From: DASQGA01 sp963722715
GTDB lineage: Bacteria; Actinomycetota; Thermoleophilia; Gaiellales; Gaiellaceae
Reading direction: 5' to 3'
Length of the DNA: 64,000 nucleotides
Assembly: GCA_963722715.1 (NCBI GenBank)
Contig: CAVROA010000008.1
Location: 186,001-250,000, forward strand
Both the position numbers and the translations under genes were made by a program. The notes beneath the pieces were generated by a model that had not been told where the DNA came from, ran no database searches, and saw only the letters and a program-made list of their open reading frames with translations. This document shows, in pieces, positions 32,142 through 41,807 of the stretch (position 1 is the stretch's first letter; each line of letters starts with the position of its first letter).

Positions 32142-34883
32142 CTAGCGCGCGGCCGGCTGGAGGGCAGACCTGACCGGCTCGATCCGGATCGCGCAGACCT
32201 TGTACTCCGGAATCCCGATCAGGGAGTCGCCGACGTCGTTCGTCAGGAGGTTGACCCGCGACTCTGCGAAGTGAAGGGCCATCCACACGAGCCCCGGATA
32301 CACACGGTCGCCGATCGCTGCGCGGGCCTGGATCTCCCCTCGCCGAGAGATGAGCCGGACCCAATCGCCCTCGTCGACGCCGAGGCTCGCCGCGTCTTCC
32401 GGGCTCATCTCGATGAACGGCTCCTCCTGCTTGTCGAGGATCCCGTCCTCGCGCATCGTCATCGTCGCCGAGTTGTAGTGGTAGAGCGTCCGCCCGGTCG
32501 AAAGGACGAAGGGGTACTCGGAGTCGGGCTCTTCGATCGGCGGCTGGTACTCGACCGGATAGAACTTGCCGCGGCCACTCGGGCGCGCGGGGTTAGGCGC
32601 GTGTAGGAACGTGGCACCGGGATCATTCTCGTCGAGACACGGCCACTGCAGCCCGACGTCCTCGATCCGCGGGTACCGGATGCCGCTCCAGAGCGGCGCC
32701 AGGTCGGCGAACTCGTTCCAGACGTCCTCGGCCCCCTGGTACTCCGGCCAGCCGGCACCCATCGCTTTCGCCAGGTCGAGCACGATCTGGAGGTCTTCGC
32801 GGGCATTGCCGGGCAGCGGCACTGCCTTCCGCACGCGGTTCACGCGGCGCTCCGTGTTCGTGAACGTTCCGTCTTTCTCGGCGAAGCTCGAGGCGGGAAA
32901 GACGACATCGGCGAGCTTTCGAGCCGTGTCCGTGAGGAAGATGTCTTGCGAGACCAGGAACTCGAGGTTCTCGAGTCCTTCCTCTACGTGGCTTGCGTTC
33001 GGCTCCGTGTGGGCCGGGTTCTCTCCGATCAGGTAGAAGGCTTTGATCCGGTCGTCGTGCAGGCCGGAGATCATCTGGTCGAGCCGGTAACCCGGGGATG
33101 CCGGAACCGTGCCTTCACCCCACCGCGCCTCGAAGCGCGCGACGACCTCGGGATCGTTCGCAGGTTGGTAGCCGGGAAGGTAGGCGGGATTCGCGCCGGC
33201 GTCGTTCAGGCCCTGGACGTTGTTCTGTCCGCGCAGCGCGTTCAGGCCGGTGGACTCGTAGCCGAGATGGCCGGTCATGAGCGTGAGGTTGGAGAGGGAC
33301 CAGATGTTGTCGATCGCGCACGCGTGCTCGGTGATCCCGAGGGTGTAGAAGATGGCGGCGTGCTTCTCCGTCGCGTACGCCCGCGCGACCCAGCGAATGT
33401 CCTCAGCGGGGACGCCGGTCACCTTTTCGGCCTCCTCAGGCGTGTAGCGGGAGACGACCTCCCGCGTGGCGTCGAAGTCCTCCGTGTACTTCGCGATGTA
33501 CTCCTCGTTCTGGAGGCCCTCATCGAGGATCACGTGCATGATCGCGTTCAGGAGCCAGACATCCGTACCCGGGCGGAGTTGGAGATGGCGTTTCGCGAGC
33601 TTCGTGAGCCAGATCTTGCGCGGATCGGCAACCACGAGCGTCGCACCCTTCCGTACCGCCTTCTTCATCCGCAGGGCGAGCACGGGATGCGCCTCGGTTG
33701 TGTTGGAGCCGATCACGAGCAGGAACTTCGCGTTTTCGATCTCCGGGATCGAGTTCGTCGTTGCTCCTCTGCCTAACGACCTGACCAGGCCGTAAAGAGT
33801 TGGAGCGTGTCAGGTGGCTTCGCAGGAGTGGATGGAGTTGGTTCCCACCACCGTCCGTGCAAGCTTCTGGATCGCGAAGTTCTCCTCCATCGTCAACCGC
33901 GCCGACGCGAGGAAGCCGATCTTCTGCGGCCCGTGCCGCTCCTTCACATCCTTCAATCCCTGGGCGGCCACCTCCAAGGCGTGCTCCCAGGTCGTCTCGT
34001 GAAGCTCGCCGTCCTCTCCGCGGACGAGCGGCTCTGTCAGCCGGTCGGGATGGTGGACGAAGTTGAAGGCGAACCGGCCCTTGACGCAGAGGTTGCCCTC
34101 GTTCGACACGTAGGTCGGGTCCGACGTGACCTTGACGATCCGCTTGGTCTCCGGGTCGACGTTCAGGTCGATCTGGCAGCCGACCCCGCAGAAGGTGCAG
34201 GTGGTCTTCACCTTCTCGAGGGTTCGCTCGGGCCGCTCGGTCGCCTCTTCGAACTTCTCGTAGATGGCGCCCGTCGGGCAGACGCCGAGGCAGCCACCGC
34301 AGAGCTCGCATTCCGTGTCGAGCCAGGAATGCCCGTGAGTCGGCACGATGCGTGCTTCCGGCCCGCGGCCTTCCAGGGAAAGGGCGGAGCACTGCATGAC
34401 TTCCTGCGTGTAACGGACGCAGCGGTTACAGAGGATGCAGGCATCGGGGTCGTAGCCCATGAGCGAGTTCCGGTCGTCGTATGGCTCGCGTTTGGCGTCC
34501 GGGAGGATGAACGGAGCTTCTGCCTGGAATTCCTCGGCCATGTCCAAGAGCTCGTTCGGCCGCCCGCCGGGATCGGGGTTCAAGTGCTCGGTGAGCAACA
34601 TTTCGGTCAGGGTGCGCCGAAACTGCGGGACGCTCGAGTTGGTCGAGACCACCATTCCCTCCGCAACCCTCGTAGCGCAGGCGGGCAGGGGGCGGGGCGA
34701 TCCCTCGACTCCGACCACGCACATGCGGCAGCCCCCGTACGGGTCGAGCTTGTCGTCGTGACAGAGAGTGGGGATGAAGACGCCGTGGCGCGCGGCCGCA
34801 TGGACGAGCAGCTCGCCCGCGGGCGCGCTGGCCGGTCTTCCGTCGAGCGTGAAGGGAACCGAGGCTCGCACCGGGGCGCTCAT
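32142..34883 (-). CDS. fdhA: Formate dehydrogenase alpha subunit, selenocysteine-containing
   Basis: A catalytic Mo/W-bisPGD subunit of 913 residues oxidising formate to CO2. An N-terminal 2Fe-2S domain (PTLCHDDKLDPYGGCRMCVV), a NuoG-like region, two 4Fe-4S sets (CILCNRCVRYTQEVMQC, CELCGGCLGVCPTGAI) and the molybdopterin Fe-S motif (CTFCGVGCQIDLNV) precede the barrel. Codon 358 is an in-frame TGA (33810-33812) between SIHSCEAT and HAPTLYGL, exactly where selenocysteine lies in E. coli FdhF (CARV-U-HGPS). The frame is otherwise open through GSNTTEAHPV to TAG at 32142. The ATG overlaps the fdhB stop. Decoding needs selABCD elsewhere in the genome. Confidence 0.92.
33776..33812 (-). promoter_or_regulatory. 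Sec UGA codon and bacterial SECIS hairpin in fdhA
   Basis: The UGA (33812-33810) is followed after 23 nt by the loop GGUC (33786-33783) on a 7-bp stem ACGGCCU/AGGUCGU (33793-33787 with 33782-33776) containing one G-U pair. A hairpin 16-37 nt from UGA with G in the first two loop positions is the known bacterial SECIS rule. Confidence 0.8.
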
Positions 34884-36472
34884 CGTACAGCCGCCTCGGG
34901 CTCGCCCAGGGCAGCGAACAGATCCGGCCAGAAGCGGAATGCGTTTCTGACGGGGAAGGGCGCGCCCTGTCCGAGTCCACAGATGGACGTCTGGGCCATC
35001 GCGTCGAGCCACTCTTCGACCTGGCGTCGCGACATGACCGCCCGACCGTGCCCGAGCTCCTCGAGGACGTGGTGCAGACCGCGGTTTCCGATCCGGCACG
35101 GCGTGCACTTCTGGCAGGACTCCTCCGCGAAGAATCGCATCGTCTCCGCGAGGAGCCGGAGCGGGGAGTAGGACGCCGGGAAAACCTGCACGCCCGCCGA
35201 GCCGACACCCGCGCCCCATTCCCGCAAGCCGTCGCGGGTCAACGGCACATCGAGCGCATCAGGAGGGAGGATGCCACTAGCGGCGCCACCCGGGACGATC
35301 GCGCCGATGTCCTCAGTCGAGCCGCCGGCGAGCCCGTCGATCAGCTCCCGCAGGGTGGAGCCGTTCGCCGCCTCGTAGCAGCCCGGCTCGCGTACCGCCC
35401 CCGAGATCGACCAGAGTCGAACGCCGGTCGCACCGTTTCGGCCGAGTCCCGCGAACCACTCGCCGCCGTTGGCCAGGATCCCCGGGATGTGCGCCAGAGT
35501 CTCGACGTTGTTGATGAGGGTCGGGCGTCCGAGGTAGCCGACCTGGCTCGGAAACGGAGGCTTCAGCCGCGGCATTCCTCGGCGGCCCTCCATCGACTCG
35601 AGCATGGCCGTCTCCTCGCCACAGATGTAGGCGCCTGCGCCGACGACGAGCTCGATCGAGCAGCCGTCGAGAAGCCCGGCCTCGCGAAGCTCCGCGATCG
35701 CTTTCAGGAGCCGCGTGCGTGCGGCCGCGTATTCCTCACGCAGGTAGATGAGCCCTTCGCTTGCCTCGGCGAAGCGCATCGCGATCAGCATCCCTTCGAG
35801 CATGAGGTGCGGCCGGAGCTCCATCACATAGCGATCCTTGATCGTCCCGGGCTCGCCCTCGTCGGCGTTCACGATCACGTAGCGAGGGCCGTCCTCCTTC
35901 GCGACCGCCTCCCATTTGAGCCCGGTCGGGAAGCCTGCGCCGCCGAGCCCGGCGAGACCGGACGCCTTTAGCTCCGCGACGATCTGCTCGTTCTCCGGGA
36001 GCGATCGAAGTGCCGTCAGGCCACCGCGCCGCTCGTAATCGGCCAGCGTCGCGTCTCGGCGCCCCAGGCCGAGCGAGGGCCCGTCGTTCGTTCGATGGAC
36101 GGCTTCCGGCTCGACCGAGTCCCCGCGCAGGAGAACCGGGGCGAGCTCGCAGTGGCCGAGACACTCCACGCCGAGGACGGGCGCGCCGCTCGCCTGCTCT
36201 TGCTCTCGGGCGAGCACATCCTTCGCGCCCAGGCAATCGCACACAGGGCCGATGCAGACGCGAACCGCATCTGTGGGGACGTCCAAGAACGAGTAAAAGG
36301 AGACGACTTCGTGGACTTCGCCACGCCGGATGTTCATGTGATCGGCAACCGCATCCGAAAGCTCGGGCGTGATCGGCCCGACGTCGTGGCGAACGCGCCC
36401 GAGGTTGTCGAGGAGCCGCGTCCGGTCCTTCGGAAGCTCGGCGAGAACCGCCGTCAGCTTGAGAACGTCCAC
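34880..36472 (-). CDS. fdhB: Formate dehydrogenase NADH-reducing subunit (NuoE-NuoF fusion)
   Basis: A 530-residue diaphorase subunit that passes formate electrons to NAD+. The NuoE-like thioredoxin-fold 2Fe-2S domain is at about residues 1-140 (CIGPVCDCLGAKD and VECLGHCELAPV). A NuoF part follows: FMN loop LGGAGFPTGLKW, VNADEGEPGTIKDRY, GAGAYICGEETAML, and the C-terminal 4Fe-4S motif ESCQKCTPCRIGNRG with SICGLGQGAP. The GTG start at 36472 has TAGAAT (36479-36484) just 6 nt upstream, suggesting a leaderless transcript. It overlaps fdhA by four bases, identifying an NAD-dependent cytoplasmic FdhAB enzyme. Confidence 0.9.
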   Translation of the reverse strand: MDVLKLTAVLAELPKDRTRLLDNLGRVRHDVGPITPELSDAVADHMNIRRGEVHEVVSFYSFLDVPTDAVRVCIGPVCDCLGAKDVLAREQEQASGAPVLGVECLGHCELAPVLLRGDSVEPEAVHRTNDGPSLGLGRRDATLADYERRGGLTALRSLPENEQIVAELKASGLAGLGGAGFPTGLKWEAVAKEDGPRYVIVNADEGEPGTIKDRYVMELRPHLMLEGMLIAMRFAEASEGLIYLREEYAAARTRLLKAIAELREAGLLDGCSIELVVGAGAYICGEETAMLESMEGRRGMPRLKPPFPSQVGYLGRPTLINNVETLAHIPGILANGGEWFAGLGRNGATGVRLWSISGAVREPGCYEAANGSTLRELIDGLAGGSTEDIGAIVPGGAASGILPPDALDVPLTRDGLREWGAGVGSAGVQVFPASYSPLRLLAETMRFFAEESCQKCTPCRIGNRGLHHVLEELGHGRAVMSRRQVEEWLDAMAQTSICGLGQGAPFPVRNAFRFWPDLFAALGEPEAAVR

Positions 36473-36495
36473 CGTTCGATTCTACGCTTGGGCCT
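36473..36495. promoter_or_regulatory. 23-bp divergent promoter between fdhB and M20 peptidase
   Basis: Only 23 bp separate the two divergent GTG starts. TAGAAT (minus strand, 36484-36479) and TACGCT (plus strand, 36483-36488) lie 6 and 7 nt from their start codons. Both transcripts would then be leaderless and the promoters physically overlap. Confidence 0.35.
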
Positions 36496-37617
36496 GTGCC
36501 GGAAGAGTTGACCTCGCTCCTCGCCGATCTGGTCGCCATCGACTCCCAGAACCCTGTGCTCGTGCCGGGTGCCCCCGGGGAAGTAGAGGTGGCGCGGTAC
36601 GTGGAGCGCTGGCTCGAGGACGCCGGGTTCGCGGTGGAGGTCGAGGAGGCGGCACCGGGACGGCCGAATGTGGTCGGCGTGGCGAGAGGTTCGGGCGGGG
36701 GGCGGACACTCATGCTGAACGCGCACATGGACACGGTGGGGTTGGGTGGGATGGAAAAGGCGCTCGAGCCGTCGGTCGAGAACGGGCGGCTCTATGGACG
36801 GGGCGCCTACGACATGAAGGGAAGCCTCGCAGCGATCCTCGTAGCCGCTCGGGACGCAGCGGCCGGCGGGCTTGCGGGCGACGTCGTCGTCACTGCGGTT
36901 GCTGACGAGGAGGCGGCTAGCGTCGGGACGGCGGCCGTCGCAGCGAGTCGCCCTGCGGACGGTGCGATCGTGGCCGAGCCAACGGAGCTCCAGGTCGCCG
37001 TCGCACACCGGGGCTTCGTCGCGTTCGAGCTGGAGACGGTTGGCCGGGCGGCGCACGGATCTCGCCCCGAGCTCGGGATCGACGCAATAGCTCATATGGG
37101 CTACGTGCTCGTCGGCCTGCACTCACTCGATCGCTCACTCAGGGCCGAGCCAGGCCATCCACTGCTCCGGACCGGATCGCTCCACGCGGGCGTGATCGAA
37201 GGCGGCGTCGAGTTCTCCACCTATCCAGACAGGTGCCTCCTGACCGGCGAGAGGCGGACGATTCCCGGCGAGACGACCGAGGCCGTGCTTCAGGAGCTCG
37301 TCGAGCTCCTCGATCGGGCGGGCCGGGACGCAGCAGACTTCGAGGGATCGGCGCGCGTGAGCTTCGCACGAGATCCTTTCGAGGTGCCCAGTGATGACCC
37401 GCTCGTCGAGCTCGTCAAGCGCCATGCAGGGGCAAACGGCGTTGTCGGTGTGCCCTTTTGGACCGATGCCGCCCTTCTCGCCGGTGCGGGCATCCCGACC
37501 GTGGTCTTCGGCCCCGCGGGAGAGGGGGCACACGCGGATGTCGAATGGGTCGACCTCGCGTCCGTGGAGAGGTGTGCGGAAGTCCTCGCTGCAGTCACCC
37601 GCGAATTCTGCGCGTAG
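36496..37617 (+). CDS. M20-family metallopeptidase / deacylase (ArgE/DapE-like)
   Basis: A 373-residue zinc amidohydrolase. Metal ligands are seen in LNAHMDTVG, GRGAYDMKGS, VADEEAASVGT, VAEPTELQ and, near the C-terminus, GEGAHADVEWVDLAS; the dimerisation lid is between about residues 170 and 285. Acetylornithine deacetylase and succinyl-diaminopimelate desuccinylase are the best-known relatives, but no arg or dap gene is adjacent, so the substrate is open. It is divergent from the formate-dehydrogenase genes. Confidence 0.82.
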   Translation: MPEELTSLLADLVAIDSQNPVLVPGAPGEVEVARYVERWLEDAGFAVEVEEAAPGRPNVVGVARGSGGGRTLMLNAHMDTVGLGGMEKALEPSVENGRLYGRGAYDMKGSLAAILVAARDAAAGGLAGDVVVTAVADEEAASVGTAAVAASRPADGAIVAEPTELQVAVAHRGFVAFELETVGRAAHGSRPELGIDAIAHMGYVLVGLHSLDRSLRAEPGHPLLRTGSLHAGVIEGGVEFSTYPDRCLLTGERRTIPGETTEAVLQELVELLDRAGRDAADFEGSARVSFARDPFEVPSDDPLVELVKRHAGANGVVGVPFWTDAALLAGAGIPTVVFGPAGEGAHADVEWVDLASVERCAEVLAAVTREFCA

Positions 37618-37764
37618 CGCAGGGGCACAGAGCTAGCCAAGGTCGTTGCGGTATTGCCACGAAGCCTGACCCACTCGCGCACTTTTCCGGATTAGGCTTG
37701 AAGCGGTGGGTGGCTCGCGGCCGGCCCCGGGGCTCGAGACCTCACGCGGACTACGCTACGGAGG

Positions 37765-38547
37765 ATGAGCACGACTCCGCCTTATGCCGCCGGCTCGGTC
37801 CAGGTCGTCCGTCTGCCCGAGGGCACGACGGTGTCCGATCAAGTGTCCGTCGAGGAGCCTCTCGAGATCCGGGTCGGGGGCGAGCCTGTGGCCGTCACGA
37901 TGCGCACGCCGGGGCACGACGAGGAGCTCGCGCTCGGGTTTCTCCTCTCGGAAGGGATGAGGCCGCTCAGCGCGCGGCTCCCCGATGACCTGGCGGCGAA
38001 CACGATCGAGGCCGAGGCGGACGGCTTCGACCCGTCACGCCACCGCCGAAGCTTCTACACCACTTCCTCCTGCGGAGTTTGCGGCAAGGGCGCCCTCGAG
38101 GCGGTGGCCGTCGAGGCTCCCCGTCTCGAGAGCGATCTAGTGGTCGCCGCGACGCTCGTGGCAGAGCTGCCGCAGCGGCTTCGTGCGGCCCAACCGACGT
38201 TTGCCGCCACAGGTGGGCTGCACGCCACGGGCCTCTTCGACGACCACGGCGAGCTCGTCTGCGTGCGGGAAGACGTGGGGCGCCACAACGCCATGGACAA
38301 GGTGATCGGCTGGGCGTTCGGCGAGAAGCTTCTGCCGCTCGCGCGCCATCTCATGTGCGTCAGCGGGAGGCTCTCCTTCGAGCTCGTCCAGAAGGCGGCT
38401 GTTGCCGGTTGCCCGGTCCTCGTCGCTGTCGGCGCGCCCTCTTCGCTCGCGGTCGACCTCGCTCGCGACAGGGGCATGACCCTCTGCGGCTTCGTCCGCG
38501 AGGGCCGGGTGAACGTCTACTCCGAGCCTTGGCGCGTCACGACGTAA
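37765..38547 (+). CDS. fdhD: Formate dehydrogenase accessory sulfurtransferase FdhD
   Basis: A 260-residue protein that transfers sulfur from IscS to the bis-PGD cofactor, required for active formate dehydrogenases. The essential CxxC loop is in YTTSSCGVCGKGALEAV. Other signatures are TMRTPGHDEELALGFLLSEG, the REDVGRHNAMDKVIGWA motif and MCVSGRLSFELVQKAAVAG. It lies 1.3 kb from fdhAB on the opposite strand and overlaps mobA. The 147 bp upstream contain no other gene and no promoter that I can name. Confidence 0.93.
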   Translation: MSTTPPYAAGSVQVVRLPEGTTVSDQVSVEEPLEIRVGGEPVAVTMRTPGHDEELALGFLLSEGMRPLSARLPDDLAANTIEAEADGFDPSRHRRSFYTTSSCGVCGKGALEAVAVEAPRLESDLVVAATLVAELPQRLRAAQPTFAATGGLHATGLFDDHGELVCVREDVGRHNAMDKVIGWAFGEKLLPLARHLMCVSGRLSFELVQKAAVAGCPVLVAVGAPSSLAVDLARDRGMTLCGFVREGRVNVYSEPWRVTT

Positions 38548-39062
38548 CAGGGATCCTCCTCGTCGGCGGGGCGAGCCGGCGCTTCGGATCCCCGAAGGCA
38601 CTCGCTCTCTTCGACGGCGAGACCCTGGCGGAGCGCGCGTACCGAGTCCTCGGCACGGCCTGCGAGAGTGTGATCGCCGTCGGCAAGACCGTCGACGAGC
38701 TCCCCCTTCCCTTTCCCGTCGTGGACGACCGGAGCGACATCCGGGCGGCGATGGTCGGGCTCGCCGCCGGGCTTCGCGCGGCGACAACGGATCTCTGCCT
38801 CGTTTTGCCGGTCGACCTTCCGCACATGACCTCGGACGCGCTCCTGCTTCTGGCGGACGGGGCCGAAGGCGTAGACGCGGTCGTTCCGCAGACGGGCCCG
38901 CTTCCGGGCCTCTACCGTCGGAGCATCCTGCCGGCTGTCGCTGAGCGGATCGAGGCCCAGGACTTCGCCCTCCACCGGCTGCTCGGCGAGCTTCAAACCA
39001 GAGTCGTCGAGCTCGACGAAAATCTGCTGCGGAACGTGAACGAGCCGAGCGACCTCCGCTAG
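38529..39062 (+). CDS. mobA: Molybdenum cofactor guanylyltransferase
   Basis: A 177-residue enzyme that attaches GMP to molybdopterin to make the bis-guanine-dinucleotide form needed by FdhA. The nucleotide motif GILLVGGASRRFGSPKALAL corresponds to LAGGxSxRMGxxKA, followed by VVDDRSDIRAAMVGLAAGL and VLPVDLPHMTSDALLLL. TTG at 38529 is the only credible in-frame start, overlapping fdhD by 19 nt, so it is probably coupled to it. The protein is slightly short for the family. Confidence 0.82.
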   Translation: MARHDVTGILLVGGASRRFGSPKALALFDGETLAERAYRVLGTACESVIAVGKTVDELPLPFPVVDDRSDIRAAMVGLAAGLRAATTDLCLVLPVDLPHMTSDALLLLADGAEGVDAVVPQTGPLPGLYRRSILPAVAERIEAQDFALHRLLGELQTRVVELDENLLRNVNEPSDLR

Positions 39063-39066
39063 ACGC

Positions 39067-40371
39067 TCAGCTGACGCTGACGGCGGCCCGAAGCCCTCGG
39101 GGCGTCAGCACGCGCTCGCGGTCCGCTCCCGTCCCGATCATCGTCACCTCGACGTCGATCGCCCGCTCGACGTACTCGACATATCGTCGCGCTGCGTCAG
39201 GTAGCTCCTCGAGGTGCTCAACGGAGTCGAGCCGCTCGTTCCATCCCGGCAAGGTCTCGTACACGGGTCGGGCGTGGTGGAAGTCCGTCTGGTGAGCCGG
39301 GATCTCGTCCGTTTCAGTCCCGTCCGCGAGCCGGTAGCGCGTGCAGACCGGCAGGTCTGCGAAGGACGAGAGCACGTCCAGCTTCGTGAGTGCGAGTGAC
39401 GTCAAGCCGTTCACGCGGACCGCGAAGCGCAAGCCGACGAGGTCGAGCCAGCCGCAGCGGCGCTCCCGACCCGTGGTCGTCCCGTACTCGCCGCCGAGCT
39501 CGCGAACCCGTTCTTGGTCCGGCCCTTCGATCTCCGTTGGAAACGGGCCTTCTCCGACCCGGGTCACGTACGCCTTCGCGACGCCCACGACGCTGTCGAT
39601 CCGGGTAGGCCCGATGCCGGTCCCTGTCGCCGCGGCGCCTGCGATCGGATTCGACGAGGTGACGAACGGATACGTGCCGTGGTCGAGATCGAGGAGTGTG
39701 CCCTGCGCTCCTTCGAGCAGGACTCGCCGGCCTTCCTTGAGCGCCTGATCGACGAGCAACGAAGTGTCGGCCACATAGGGGCGGAGCCGCTGGGCGCAGG
39801 ACTCCATCTGCTCAGCGAGCTCCTCGACCTGGAGCGGAGCCGCGTCGTGGAGGCGTTCGAGCACGATGTTTTTCTCCGCCAGGGCCGTCTCGAACTTCTG
39901 GCGGAGGATCTTGGGGTCGAGGATGTCCTGGACACGGATACCGAGGCGTGCCGCCTTGTCGGCGTAGGCGGGACCGATTCCTCGCCGGGTCGTCCCGATC
40001 TGGAGCTTCCCGAGCCGCCGCTCGCTGGCCGAGTCGATCGCGACGTGCCACGGCATGATCAGGTGGGCGTTTCCCGAGACCCGGAGCCCGGCAGTCGTGA
40101 CTCCGCGCCTCTCGAGCTCGTCGATTTCCTCGACGAGAAGGCCCGGGTCGATGACGCAGCCTGCTCCGACGACGCAGATCTTCCCGTCGCTGAGGATGCC
40201 CGAGGGGACGTGGTGGAGCTTGAAGGTCTCGCCGTCGCAAACGATCGTGTGGCCCGCATTCGGACCGCCCTGGTACCGGCAGACGAAGTCGGAGTGCTGC
40301 GCCAGGAGATCCACGATCTTCCCCTTGCCTTCGTCCCCCCACTGGGCCCCGACGATCACGGTCGCTGGCAT
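39067..40371 (-). CDS. purA: Adenylosuccinate synthetase
   Basis: Catalyses the GTP-dependent first step from IMP to AMP. It has 434 residues, the normal length. The P-loop VIVGAQWGDEGKGKIVDLLA is at the N-terminus, with GPNAGHTIVCDGETFKLHHV, GTTRRGIGPAYADKAAR, LLEGAQGTLLDLDHGTYPFV and TTGRERRCGWLDLVGLRFAV. ATG at 40371 fits the family start. It follows dnaB by 41 nt and may belong to the ribosomal-protein/replication operon. Confidence 0.96.
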   Translation of the reverse strand: MPATVIVGAQWGDEGKGKIVDLLAQHSDFVCRYQGGPNAGHTIVCDGETFKLHHVPSGILSDGKICVVGAGCVIDPGLLVEEIDELERRGVTTAGLRVSGNAHLIMPWHVAIDSASERRLGKLQIGTTRRGIGPAYADKAARLGIRVQDILDPKILRQKFETALAEKNIVLERLHDAAPLQVEELAEQMESCAQRLRPYVADTSLLVDQALKEGRRVLLEGAQGTLLDLDHGTYPFVTSSNPIAGAAATGTGIGPTRIDSVVGVAKAYVTRVGEGPFPTEIEGPDQERVRELGGEYGTTTGRERRCGWLDLVGLRFAVRVNGLTSLALTKLDVLSSFADLPVCTRYRLADGTETDEIPAHQTDFHHARPVYETLPGWNERLDSVEHLEELPDAARRYVEYVERAIDVEVTMIGTGADRERVLTPRGLRAAVSVS

Positions 40372-40412
40372 TGCTCTGGAGCGTACTCCCCGTACCGGGC
40401 GACTCGGCGCAG

Positions 40413-41807
40413 CTACGCGGCCGCGAGGTCGGAGAACTTCGCGTAGCGCTTCAGGAACGAGAGCTTGATCGTGTCGGTCGGGCCGTTCCTGTGCTTTGCG
40501 ACGATTACCTCCGCAAGGCCCTGCTGGTCCGACTCCTCGCCCGCGTAGTACTCGTCGCGGTAGATGAAGCACACGATGTCGGCGTCCTGCTCGATCGATC
40601 CCGACTCGCGCAGGTCGGAGAGGATGGGGCGCTTGTCGTGGCGCTGCTCGACGGCCCGCGAGAGCTGCGACATCGCGATGATCGGGACGTCCAGGTCCCG
40701 GGCGAGCACCTTCAGCGAGCGGGAGATCTGTGACACTTCCTGCACGCGGTTCTCCGCGCTCGTGCCCGAGGTCATGAGCTGCAGGTAGTCGATCACGATG
40801 AGGCCGAGGTCCGGGTGCTTCGACTTCAGCCGTCGTGCCTTGGAGCGGATCTCCATCATCGTGACCGACCCCGTGTCGTCGACGTAGACCGGCGCCTTCG
40901 CGAGCTTGTCGCAGGCGGCTGTCAGCCTGGGCCAGTCGTCGGCGGCGAGCTTTCCCGTGCGGAGCCGCTGCGACTCGACCTTCGCCTCGCTGCACATGAG
41001 CCGCTGGGTCACCTCGGACTTCGACATCTCCAGCGTGAAGAGCGCGACGGGGACCTCGTTGCGGACGGCCAGGTTGGCGGCCATGCAAAGACCGAGGGCG
41101 GACTTCCCCATGCTGGGACGCGCGGCGATGATGATCAGGTTCCCCGGCTGGAAGCCAGACGTGATCCGGTCGAGATCCCGAAAGCCCGACGGCACGCCCG
41201 TCACGTCCGCACCCGATTCGTAGAGCGCTGTGATCCGCTCGAAGCTCTCCTTCAGGAGCGACTCGATGTGGCTGAACTCCCCGGTCGCCCGCTGCTGCGA
41301 AAGGTCGAACACGATCTGCTCTGCCTGGTCGACGAGCTCGGTCGACTCTCCCGGTCGCTCCCAGCCGAGTCGGGCGATTTCCCCGCCCGCCCGGATCAGC
41401 CCCCGGAGGGTGGCAGCCTCGCGCACGATCTGGGCGTAGTGGCCGGCGTTCGCGCTCGCGGGGACGAGAGCTGCGAGCTCGTGGACCCGCGCCTTGCCTC
41501 CGACGTCCTCGAGCTCGCCTCGCTCGTCGAGCTGGTCGACGAGTGTGATCGCATCGACCGGCTCGCCTTTCGCATAGAGCGCGAGTGCCGCGCGGTACAT
41601 CTTGGCGTGGCTCTCGCGATAGAACTCGCGCCCTCCGGCATCGAGGACTTCGCTCACGGCTGCGATCGCCCCGGGGGCGAGCATCATCGCTCCGAGGACG
41701 GACTCCTCCGCATCGAGGTTCTGCGGCGGGACCGGGGCAGTGTCGCGAAGGGCGGTGGCCATTCGAGCCACGACCGTAGAGGGCTTGATCTCGGTGTGCG
41801 CGTCCAC
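40413..41807 (-). CDS. dnaB: Replicative DNA helicase
   Basis: A 464-residue hexameric helicase at the replication fork. The N-terminal domain (NLDAEESVLGAMMLAPGAIA) is followed by the RecA-like motor with Walker A ARPSMGKSALGLCMAANLA, LEMSKSEVTQRLMCSEA, Walker B LIVIDYLQLM and the arginine-finger region ISRSLKVLARDLDVPIIAMS. No intein interrupts the motor. The start is GTG at 41807 with only weak Shine-Dalgarno pairing. Confidence 0.96.
   Translation of the reverse strand: MDAHTEIKPSTVVARMATALRDTAPVPPQNLDAEESVLGAMMLAPGAIAAVSEVLDAGGREFYRESHAKMYRAALALYAKGEPVDAITLVDQLDERGELEDVGGKARVHELAALVPASANAGHYAQIVREAATLRGLIRAGGEIARLGWERPGESTELVDQAEQIVFDLSQQRATGEFSHIESLLKESFERITALYESGADVTGVPSGFRDLDRITSGFQPGNLIIIAARPSMGKSALGLCMAANLAVRNEVPVALFTLEMSKSEVTQRLMCSEAKVESQRLRTGKLAADDWPRLTAACDKLAKAPVYVDDTGSVTMMEIRSKARRLKSKHPDLGLIVIDYLQLMTSGTSAENRVQEVSQISRSLKVLARDLDVPIIAMSQLSRAVEQRHDKRPILSDLRESGSIEQDADIVCFIYRDEYYAGEESDQQGLAEVIVAKHRNGPTDTIKLSFLKRYAKFSDLAAA

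Noticed and set aside
33810..33812. TGA in fdhA as a true stop, giving two separate genes
   Set aside because: The frame continues with perfect family sequence, the position equals the known Sec site, and a SECIS-like hairpin follows.
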